A stretch of 27,047 bases of DNA from positions 1-27,047 of the forward strand of contig DQTU01000039.1 of the NCBI GenBank assembly GCA_015662615.1, written 5' to 3'. The position numbers and the translations under genes were made by a program. This stretch comes from Campylobacterales bacterium. GTDB lineage: Bacteria > Campylobacterota > Campylobacteria > Campylobacterales > QNZT01. This document shows, one piece after another, positions 14,892-21,727 of the stretch (position 1 is the stretch's first letter; each line of letters starts with the position of its first letter). The notes under the pieces were generated by a model, which made no database searches, had not been told where the DNA came from, and worked only from the letters and a program-made list of their open reading frames with translations.

Positions 14892-16658
14892 ATGCAAAAA
14901 CTTATTTTTCTTTTTTTAATTATAACTTCATCTTTTAGTGCTGAAATAAACAAAGCGCTATATGAAGGGGACAATCTCTATATACAGTTTCAAAAAATTG
15001 AAAAAGATATTAATAGTAGCATAGCTCAAAAATTCAAAAACCCAGAAGTTATTTCACTTGAAACTTCAACACTTAAAAAACTCAAACAGCTCTATGCCGT
15101 CAAAGATGAAATAAGAGTATTTGAAACTGTAACACTTTCAAAAAAAAATATCACAGAACAAGAGTATTTAGCGGCTCTTTTTCTTTTGAGTGATCTTCAA
15201 CAAGAGATAAAACGACTTCAAAATAAAAAAAAGGATATACAAGAAAAACTTTTTTTATTAAAAGATGATATCCAAAACACCGTTCCCAATGAATCAAATC
15301 ATTCACTTTTAGCCCAGCAGATGCAATATGCATTTTACAAATTATCCCAAGATAAGATCAGTAAATCTCTCAAGCTCTATCTCAAACTTTTTAAAAATGA
15401 ATTTAAGTTATTTGAAGCAGCACTATCAAGAGTAAACTTTAAAGAGTTAAGCTCAAAAAAGATCATTAAAAATGTAGACTCAAAAATTAGCTCCCTTAAA
15501 GATAAAAATCTACTTTTGAGTATTGATAAGGATAGTGAAGCACTAACAGATGAGAAAGCACAAAAGATCATCATCAAAAAAGAGAAAAAAATTCAAGAAG
15601 AGACAGATATTACGATCATAAAAAAACTTCATGCTGAGATATTGCTCTCTTTAAAATGGTTAAAAGAGGAAAAGCAAGAGCCATTTTTATATGCTATTGA
15701 AATTATAGAAAATGATATAAGACTATTGAGTGAAAAAGAAAAAGTGAAATTTTCTTCTATCGCAGAGTTACTTCTAACCCTTGAGGAGAACCGGTTTGAC
15801 ACCAGCTCTGCTGCCATGGCTTCTACACAGATAGGGCTAAAATATATCACAAATAGTGCACTAAATGTGATCAATAAAACACTTTTTGTATATGAAGAGA
15901 AAGCTTTTTCACTTAAAACTATTTTAACCTTTATCATCTTTATCATTATCGGTTCTATTATCGCAAAAATCTATAAAAATATAGTAGATATGTTTCGAAA
16001 ATCAAATAGAATAAAAAGTCTTTCAATAGCAAGAATGATTGCTAATAGTGGCTATTATCTCATAATTTTGAGTACCTTTTTCTTCGCCCTTCAAAGTATC
16101 GGCCTGAATTTACACACCATATTTATAATCATCGGTGCAATTCTTGTCTGGATCGCTCTTGGACTTCAAGGGTTTATCTCTAACTATGCCATGGGAATAC
16201 TGATGAAAATTGACCGATCTATCCGTATCGGAGATCTGGTGGAGCTTAATTCTGATATAATTGGAACTGTTGATGATATGGATTTTCGTTCCGTCACAAT
16301 TCTCACAGGTGATCAAACACGCATTACCATTCCAAACTCTAAGTTTATCAGTGAAACTTTTATCAACCACTCACTAGAAGATCATATTAAGCGTTTTCAT
16401 ATCCATTTTAGTGCTGACAATAGGATCGATAATGATGTGGTACAAAAAGTAGTTTTAGAGGCACTTAAGGAAAGTAATATACCTTATATTGATACTGATG
16501 AAAAAAATCCTAAAGTCATTATCATAGATGTCAATAGAAAAATAGTAAGATACTCACTTCTTGTCTGGATTGATCAACATGGTGGATATGACATACCGGT
16601 AGAAAAATCGGCATTTTTAGCACTCATACACCTAAGTCTTAAAAAAGTTGCACTATAA
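14892..16658 (+). CDS. Large MscS-type mechanosensitive channel
   Basis: A 588-residue inner membrane protein. A cleavable signal peptide (about 1-17, ending SSFSA) leads to some 310 residues of charged helix and coiled coil, predicted to be periplasmic. Membrane segments follow at about 338-357, 383-402 and 406-430. The MscS pore helix and beta domain come next: WIALGLQGFISNYAMGILM, then RSIRIGDLVEL, GTVDDMDFRSVTILT, TRITIPNSKFI and a C-terminal alpha/beta part. It resembles the large MscK-like channels with periplasmic extensions, here without extra membrane spans. It probably releases solutes on osmotic downshock. There is no clear ribosome binding site before the ATG. Confidence 0.9.
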   Translation: MQKLIFLFLIITSSFSAEINKALYEGDNLYIQFQKIEKDINSSIAQKFKNPEVISLETSTLKKLKQLYAVKDEIRVFETVTLSKKNITEQEYLAALFLLSDLQQEIKRLQNKKKDIQEKLFLLKDDIQNTVPNESNHSLLAQQMQYAFYKLSQDKISKSLKLYLKLFKNEFKLFEAALSRVNFKELSSKKIIKNVDSKISSLKDKNLLLSIDKDSEALTDEKAQKIIIKKEKKIQEETDITIIKKLHAEILLSLKWLKEEKQEPFLYAIEIIENDIRLLSEKEKVKFSSIAELLLTLEENRFDTSSAAMASTQIGLKYITNSALNVINKTLFVYEEKAFSLKTILTFIIFIIIGSIIAKIYKNIVDMFRKSNRIKSLSIARMIANSGYYLIILSTFFFALQSIGLNLHTIFIIIGAILVWIALGLQGFISNYAMGILMKIDRSIRIGDLVELNSDIIGTVDDMDFRSVTILTGDQTRITIPNSKFISETFINHSLEDHIKRFHIHFSADNRIDNDVVQKVVLEALKESNIPYIDTDEKNPKVIIIDVNRKIVRYSLLVWIDQHGGYDIPVEKSAFLALIHLSLKKVAL

Positions 16659-16671
16659 TCTCTTTAAAATA

Positions 16672-16748
16672 GCACACTGTGCGTGGGCATTCTGCCGAAG
16701 AACTCATTGCGGGTAGCGTAGCAAAAGGGACTTGTTCCTTTTGCGTTA
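16672..16748. repeat. GC-rich folded element between mscS-like gene and tgt
   Basis: A short stretch clearly richer in G+C than its surroundings. It starts with the palindrome GCACACTGTGC (16672-16682) and ends with a hairpin of GCAAAAGGGA (16721-16730) and TTCCTTTTGC (16735-16744), which pairs along ten positions with one G-U. All frames are short, and no T-run follows. It could be a repetitive extragenic element, a small RNA or a 3'-end structure for the channel gene. I see no second copy in the window. Confidence 0.4.
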
Positions 16749-16773
16749 TTAAATAAAAAAGATTAGGCAATAG

Positions 16774-17895
16774 ATGGAATTTCAACTAGACAACACCGAC
16801 GGAAACGCTAGAGCTTGCACAATTAAAACAGCACATTCAACAATTCAAACCCCTGTTTTTATGCCAGTAGGAACACTTGGAAGTATCAAAGCACTAGATA
16901 GTTTTGATATGATAGAACACTTAAAAACAGATATCATTTTAGCAAATACTTACCACCTCTATTTGAGACCTGGAGATGAAACCATTAAACACTTTGGAGG
17001 ACTGCACGGATTTGCAAATTATCCCAACAGTTTTTTAACAGATAGTGGAGGTTTTCAAGCCTTTTCACTCTCAAAAATGACAAAACAAGATGAAAATGGA
17101 ATCACTTTTAAAAGTCACATTGATGGCTCACTACATTACTTTACACCAGAGAAAGTGATAGATATCCAAAACAATTTAAACAGCGATATCATGATGGTTC
17201 TTGATGATTTAATCGCACTTCCGGCAGAAGAAGAACGGATAAAACTCTCTATTGAACGTACTACAAATTGGGCAAGAAAATCCATTGAATATCACAAGGC
17301 TCAACAATCAAAAGGAATTGGAATCCATCAAAATCTCTTTGCAATAGTTCAAGGCGGTATCGACAAAGCATTTCGAAAACTTTCAGCTACACAACTCACA
17401 GAGTTTGACTTTGATGGATTTGCTATTGGCGGTCTTAGTGTTGGTGAAGCAAATGCTGACATGTATGAAACAGTGGAATTTACTGTACCTTTTCTACCCA
17501 AAGATAAACCAAGATACCTCATGGGAGTTGGAACACCGGAGGATTTGATAGAAAACATTGAAAGAGGTATTGACATGTTTGACTGTGTTATGCCCACAAG
17601 AAACGCAAGAAACGGAACCCTCTTCACCTCTTTTGGGAAGATAAATATCAAAGGTGCCAAACATAAACTAAGTGATGAGTCAATCGACCCTGAGTGTTCA
17701 TGCCACACTTGTAAAAACTACTCACGAGGATATTTAAATCATCTATTTAGAGCCCATGAACTTACCTACTTTAGATTGGCAAGTTTACATAATTTACATT
17801 ATTATCTAACGCTCATGAGAGAAACAAGAGTTGCAATTCTTGAAAATAAATTTCAGGAGTTTAAAAAAGAATTTTATAACAAAAGGAACAAATAA
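16774..17895 (+). CDS. tgt: tRNA-guanine transglycosylase (queuosine)
   Basis: Exchanges guanine-34 for preQ1 in tRNAs for Asp, Asn, His and Tyr. 373 residues. LTDSGGFQ carries the general acid/base Asp90. MFDCVMPTRNARNG carries the nucleophile Asp270. The zinc site is CSCHTCKNYSRGYLNHLFRAHE near the C-terminus. The ATG at 16774 follows a short AGG at 6 bases. The stop overlaps by one base (TAATG) the ATG of a broken TAXI-type gene, so that gene was once in the same operon. Confidence 0.97.
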   Translation: MEFQLDNTDGNARACTIKTAHSTIQTPVFMPVGTLGSIKALDSFDMIEHLKTDIILANTYHLYLRPGDETIKHFGGLHGFANYPNSFLTDSGGFQAFSLSKMTKQDENGITFKSHIDGSLHYFTPEKVIDIQNNLNSDIMMVLDDLIALPAEEERIKLSIERTTNWARKSIEYHKAQQSKGIGIHQNLFAIVQGGIDKAFRKLSATQLTEFDFDGFAIGGLSVGEANADMYETVEFTVPFLPKDKPRYLMGVGTPEDLIENIERGIDMFDCVMPTRNARNGTLFTSFGKINIKGAKHKLSDESIDPECSCHTCKNYSRGYLNHLFRAHELTYFRLASLHNLHYYLTLMRETRVAILENKFQEFKKEFYNKRNK

Positions 17896-18155
17896 TGAAA
17901 GAGTTCATTAAAGTTTGGTTTCCTATACTGTTGCTAGTTGCTGCAGTTTTTTGGTTTAGTGCACAGTTTATCAAACCAGAAGCAGATAAAGCACTTACTA
18001 TTGCTACTGGACGAAGTGGTGGAAGTTATTTTACTTATGCATAGAGATATCAAACACTACTGCAAGAATATGGTATCGAAGTAAAAATTATAGAGCCTGC
18101 TGGTTCAATTGAAACACTAAATCTTTTGAAAGACCATCTTAAGAAAACCTTTTAG
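17895..18155 (+). pseudogene. Remnant of a TAXI-type TRAP transporter binding protein
   Basis: The ATG at 17895 opens a signal or membrane segment (VWFPILLLVAAVFWFSAQF) followed by ALTIATGRSGGSYFTYA. That is the N-terminal signature of TAXI-family solute-binding proteins of TRAP transporters. An in-frame TAG at 18042-18044 interrupts it. The same frame then continues in TAXI style: RYQTLLQEYGIEVKIIEPAG, then SIETLNLLKD, until about 18135. The similarity stops there and a second TAG follows at 18153. Only about 80 of an expected 300 or more residues remain, so the gene is both interrupted and truncated. It sits one base after tgt. The family call rests on motif recall. Confidence 0.75.
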
Positions 18156-18162
18156 CCCGAAA

Positions 18163-18201
18163 TTTGACAAATAACAAACAAAGTGTGTGTTATTTGTCAA
18201 A
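18163..18201. terminator. Perfect 14-bp inverted repeat at a gene-remnant junction
   Basis: TTTGACAAATAACA (18163-18176) and TGTTATTTGTCAAA (18188-18201) form a perfect 14-base-pair stem with an 11-base loop. It lies just after the TAXI remnant and 35 bases beyond the end of the minus-strand operon. It may end transcription from one or both sides, though T-runs are short. It could also be a scar or end of a mobile element. Confidence 0.55.
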
Positions 18202-18235
18202 AAACCTATTATTTGTGCATTGTGTTGTATTATTT

Positions 18236-19021
18236 TTAAAGACTTTCCAAAACCCCTTCACAAAAACCAATCAACATTTTATTACCATGTTTAATTGCAC
18301 CTTTCAACAATATCTTCGACTTCTTCTCTATCTCTACTTTCACAACTTCTTTCTCTTTATGTTTTAAAAGTGCTTCTATCCTATACTTATCCATTGAGTG
18401 ATATTTAAAAGAGAGTTGCTCATGCCCAGCAAACTTAGTCGTCAAAACTTCATCTACCAGCCCTGCTTCAAAAGCATTCAAAACCCGAAGCCACATGTCA
18501 TAATCCTCACAAACCTCTAACGCTTCATCAAAATAGCCAACTTTATCAAATATAGTTTTATCAATCATGACTGTTGAAGGGGCAATTTTACAGAAGTTTA
18601 AATTTTCCTCAAAACAAAATCCACTTGGTTTTTTGTGCTGTTTTTTCTGTTTTACAGGTTTGCCGTCTCTTATCCACTCTTCTGCTGTATGTGAAAAAAG
18701 GATATGCGGATTATGCTGATGAAAAGCAAACTGTTGTTCTAGCTTATTTTTGTGCCAAACATCATCAGAGTCTAAAAAACAGATCCAACTATTTTTTACA
18801 GATTTGATTCCACTATTTCTTGCACTTGAAACTCCGCTATTTTTTTGTGTGATGATTTTGATTTTATCATTGAAAGATTTTAAAACTAACGGTGTATCGT
18901 CGTCTGAGCCATCATTCACAACGATGATCTCATCTGCTTTAAGCGATTGAGCCAAAACAGACTCAATCGCTCTTTTAACTAGAGATGGTCGATTATAAAC
19001 AGGTATAACTACTGAAATCAA
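18236..19021 (-). CDS. Family 2 glycosyltransferase
   Basis: A 261-residue GT-A fold glycosyltransferase that transfers a sugar from a nucleotide donor; the sugar and acceptor are unknown. It begins ISVVIPVYNRPSLVKRAIESVL, then EIIVVNDGSDDDT, then SGVSSARNSGI. The DxD metal site is LDSDDVWH. A typical second half has VGYFDEALEVCEDYDMWLRVL. There is no membrane segment. The ATG overlaps the end of the DedA-like gene by 4 bases. It is the last gene of a three-gene operon with an ABC exporter, which suggests a glycolipid or surface polymer role (inference). Confidence 0.9.
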   Translation of the reverse strand: MISVVIPVYNRPSLVKRAIESVLAQSLKADEIIVVNDGSDDDTPLVLKSFNDKIKIITQKNSGVSSARNSGIKSVKNSWICFLDSDDVWHKNKLEQQFAFHQHNPHILFSHTAEEWIRDGKPVKQKKQHKKPSGFCFEENLNFCKIAPSTVMIDKTIFDKVGYFDEALEVCEDYDMWLRVLNAFEAGLVDEVLTTKFAGHEQLSFKYHSMDKYRIEALLKHKEKEVVKVEIEKKSKILLKGAIKHGNKMLIGFCEGVLESL

Positions 19022-19581
19022 CTCTTTTTCTTAGTGACGTGTGAAAAGTACCACCAGATAAGTGAACCAAAAGTCAGTAGTACAAGTGGCATGATGATAG
19101 GATTTGATTTTACATAGCCAAAGGCACTAACGATTTGCTCTCCACCCCAAAAACTTAAAAGTCCAAAAAACAGCCCCCAAAGTATCGAAGCAGGTGCGTT
19201 TAAAATTCCAAACTTTGTAAAGCTAAACTTTGTCAAACCAAAAGCGATAGGGACTAGAGTTTTTACGCCATAGATATATTTTTGGATAAAAATAACCCAA
19301 TTTCCGTATTTTTTGATGAGCACATGAGAGAGTGCAAATTTTCTTCGGTGGTTTTTCATATACGGCTGTGTAAATTGTTTGTTATATCGAGCCATGTAAA
19401 ACAGGAACATATCCCCTATATAGTTTGCAGCAACTGCCACTGCTATAGAAGTTGTAATGTCCATTTTTCCTATATAGGATAATGCTCCAGCTGCAATTAG
19501 TGCGAAAAAACCCCCTCCAAATGAGTAGAGAAAAAGTATGATATATCCGTAAGTTGATAATGAGTTTAATAAGTCTTCCAC
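19018..19581 (-). CDS. DedA/VTT-domain membrane protein
   Basis: A 187-residue polytopic inner membrane protein of the DedA (VTT/SNARE-associated) family. Several members move undecaprenyl phosphate or other lipids across the membrane. Visible marks are GGGFFALIAAGALSYIG, ANYIGDMFLFYMARY, HRRKFALSHVLIKKYGNWVIF and the segment YGVKTLVPIAFGL. These are followed by ASILWGLFFGLLSFWGG and a last hydrophobic segment. The spacing is immediate after the ABC gene (no gap) and it overlaps the glycosyltransferase gene by 4 bases, so the three are translated as a unit. The substrate is not known. Confidence 0.88.
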   Translation of the reverse strand: MEDLLNSLSTYGYIILFLYSFGGGFFALIAAGALSYIGKMDITTSIAVAVAANYIGDMFLFYMARYNKQFTQPYMKNHRRKFALSHVLIKKYGNWVIFIQKYIYGVKTLVPIAFGLTKFSFTKFGILNAPASILWGLFFGLLSFWGGEQIVSAFGYVKSNPIIMPLVLLTFGSLIWWYFSHVTKKKS

Positions 19582-21354
19582 TTAGTTTTTTCCTTGGTTG
19601 AAATATTGTGCAAAATGTCCGTCAAGTTTTAGCAGTTCACTCTTGCTTCCTGACTCTACAATTTCGCCTTGTTCGAGTACATAGATAAAGTCAGCCATAT
19701 TCACGGTACTTAAACGATGTGCGATGATTATAGTGGTTCTTGGTTTTAAAAACAATGCCAACTCATCAAAAAGTACATCTTCTGTCGTAACATCCAAAGA
19801 AGAGGTTGATTCATCTAAGATTACGATATTTGGTTGGGCAATGATCATCCTTGCTATTGAGAGTCGCTGTCTCTGACCACCTGAGAGTTTAATACCATTT
19901 TTTCCTACAAGTGCGTCTATCCCCTCTTCAAGACCTTCTGTAAAATCTCCAAGTTGAGCGATACGAAGCGCTTCGTGTATCTTATCATCACTAACCTCCT
20001 TACCAAAGGTCAAGTTAAATCGAATTGTTTCATTAAACATCATAGGACTTTGAAGTACCATGTAAACATTACTTCTTATGACATCTAAGCCTATCAATTG
20101 ACTATCCACACCATCAAATAAAATCTTTCCGCTTGCAGGAAAATAAAACCCAGCGATGATTTGCGCCAAAGTCGTTTTCCCACTTCCACTAGCCCCAACA
20201 ATGGCAACTTTACAACCTTTTGGAATTTGCATATTGATATCTTTTAAAACAGATTTATCTTTACTATATTCAAAATTGATATCTTTAAGCGTTATTTCAT
20301 TTGTAAATACGCCCTCAAAAGGGTCTTGTTCATGTGTAAACTCTGGTTCAGCCTTGAGTGCAAAAATAGCATTTATCCGCTCTAACGCAGCCTTGGCATT
20401 GTGAAAATCATACTGGATGTTGATAATCTCTTGAATAGGATTCATGATAACCCACAAGTAGCCAAAAACAGCAAACATAAGCCCGATACTTAAATCACTA
20501 TAAGCTACCATGAGAATTCCCATAGCTCTTAAAAACTCAAAACCTGCTAAAAACATCATATACGATTTTTTCTGAGATGCATCACTTTTATATCCAAAAT
20601 TTATTGCAGCGGTTTTGATTTCTTGGGCATCCCCGTCAAGTGCTGAAAAAAACTTTTTCTCACTATTGCTTGCACGCACTTGCCAAAAAAGGTCAAGTGT
20701 CTCATTTAGTGTATCTTGAAACTTAGAGATTTTGGCATTCTCCTCTTTTTTGAGAACCGAAACTTTTCGTGCAAATTTTGTCGTAAAAAAGACCGTTAAA
20801 GGATTTAAGATCAAGATAAAAAGTGCCAACTGCCAATGAATCATAAAAAGCACAATTCCAATCCCAATAATCGTCAAAACAGAAATCAAAAGCCGACTGA
20901 TAGAAGAGCTCAAAAACTTATCTACAGTTGCGATATCCACAACCATCAATGAAGAAATCTTCCCACTTCCAAAATGCTCATATTCGCTTAGTGAGAGCTT
21001 AGAGATATGATAAAGCAAATCTTGTCGTATCTTGTAAATAATCTCTTTAGAAATGATATTAAAATGCCAATTTTGCCACACAGTCAGAGCAAAGTAAGCC
21101 CCCCGAAGCACAACTGCTATCACAAAAGCAAGAAAGATATAAAAGTAAGGTTCATGTGAACCAAAGATATAGTTTGCAGTTTCTAAAAATTTTCCCGGTT
21201 TATCAAGCAGTATCTCATCTACCAAAAGTGGCATCATAAGAGGTACAGGAATACTCACAAAGACTGCAAAAAAAGCAATTATATTTGCCTTTATCAGCAT
21301 CGGTTTGTGTTTTAAAATCTCTTTGAAAATTTGGTTAAATGTATATTTTATCAT
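19582..21354 (-). CDS. MsbA-like ABC exporter, fused membrane and ATPase domains
   Basis: A 590-residue half-transporter that works as a homodimer. Six membrane segments lie in residues about 20-320. The ATPase domain carries Walker A GASGSGKT at 387-394, a Q-loop near VLQSPMMF, signature LSGGQRQRL, Walker B IVILDES and H-loop IIAHRLSTV, so it should be active. It may export lipids, lipid-linked sugars or peptides. The DedA-like and glycosyltransferase neighbours favour a lipid or glycolipid (inference). The ATG at 21354 has only a weak upstream AAAG. It is the first gene of the operon and diverges from the broken gene at 21418. Confidence 0.92.
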   Translation of the reverse strand: MIKYTFNQIFKEILKHKPMLIKANIIAFFAVFVSIPVPLMMPLLVDEILLDKPGKFLETANYIFGSHEPYFYIFLAFVIAVVLRGAYFALTVWQNWHFNIISKEIIYKIRQDLLYHISKLSLSEYEHFGSGKISSLMVVDIATVDKFLSSSISRLLISVLTIIGIGIVLFMIHWQLALFILILNPLTVFFTTKFARKVSVLKKEENAKISKFQDTLNETLDLFWQVRASNSEKKFFSALDGDAQEIKTAAINFGYKSDASQKKSYMMFLAGFEFLRAMGILMVAYSDLSIGLMFAVFGYLWVIMNPIQEIINIQYDFHNAKAALERINAIFALKAEPEFTHEQDPFEGVFTNEITLKDINFEYSKDKSVLKDINMQIPKGCKVAIVGASGSGKTTLAQIIAGFYFPASGKILFDGVDSQLIGLDVIRSNVYMVLQSPMMFNETIRFNLTFGKEVSDDKIHEALRIAQLGDFTEGLEEGIDALVGKNGIKLSGGQRQRLSIARMIIAQPNIVILDESTSSLDVTTEDVLFDELALFLKPRTTIIIAHRLSTVNMADFIYVLEQGEIVESGSKSELLKLDGHFAQYFNQGKN

Positions 21355-21382
21355 ACTTTATTGTAGCGAAATGAGTTAAATA

Positions 21383-21391
21383 TGTTATCAT
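21383..21391 (+). promoter_or_regulatory. Extended -10 of the amber-interrupted membrane gene
   Basis: TGTTATCAT (TGn plus TATCAT) lies 26 bases before the ATG at 21418, with AGGAAT as a possible ribosome binding site at 21405-21410. The broken gene may thus still be transcribed. Confidence 0.4.
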
Positions 21392-21417
21392 ACTAGAAAC
21401 AGATAGGAATATTTACA

Positions 21418-21726
21418 ATGGATTTTCTTACCTTCAAAAGTTTTATCAGCACCGAAGTTTTAATCGTTTTTTATTACATGGGTGCTATCATCATGCCTAT
21501 TGTTATGTGGTTTTTTACCATGTAGATCATAGGAAAATTTAACATCCTAGGAGAGACTTATAAAAAAGGTAAAAAAATCATATGGAATTCTCTAAATAGA
21601 AATCAAAAAACTAAACTCATACTATGTTTTATCATCTGTTTCTTTTTTATAGAGCTATTTTGGAGAATGATGTTTGAATTTCTTATCGCTTATATGCAAA
21701 TTCGTGATGTGTTGGTACTAAACTAA
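21418..21726 (+). pseudogene. Small membrane-protein gene interrupted by an amber codon
   Basis: From the ATG at 21418 the frame reads MDFLTFKSFISTEVLIVFYY, a membrane segment (GAIIMPIVMWFFTM), then TAG at 21523-21525. It continues IIGKFNILGETYKKGKKIIW, NSLNRNQKTKLILCFIICFFF and ELFWRMMFEFLIAYM to a TAA at 21724. Read through, it would be a 102-residue protein with two hydrophobic segments, resembling DUF4282-like small membrane proteins (recalled, not searched). Protein-like composition on both sides of the TAG argues that this is one gene with a single lesion, such as TGG to TAG. It converges on mfd with one base between the stops. Confidence 0.65.
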
Positions 21727-21727
21727 A

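Noticed and set aside
16659..16773. preQ1 riboswitch upstream of tgt
   Set aside because: The region folds, but I could not match the short hairpin plus A-rich tail of the known preQ1 class, and the GC-rich block looks different.
18164..18367. A 67-residue plus-strand frame over the glycosyltransferase end
   Set aside because: It begins in the inverted repeat and is antisense to the C-terminus of a clear glycosyltransferase. Its composition does not look like a real protein.
18042..21525. Amber codons recoded as an amino acid
   Set aside because: Several intact genes here end normally at TAG (the yqeY-like, CYTH-like, helicase, OmpA-like and mfd genes), and one of the interrupted genes is also truncated. 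Decay or error is simpler.
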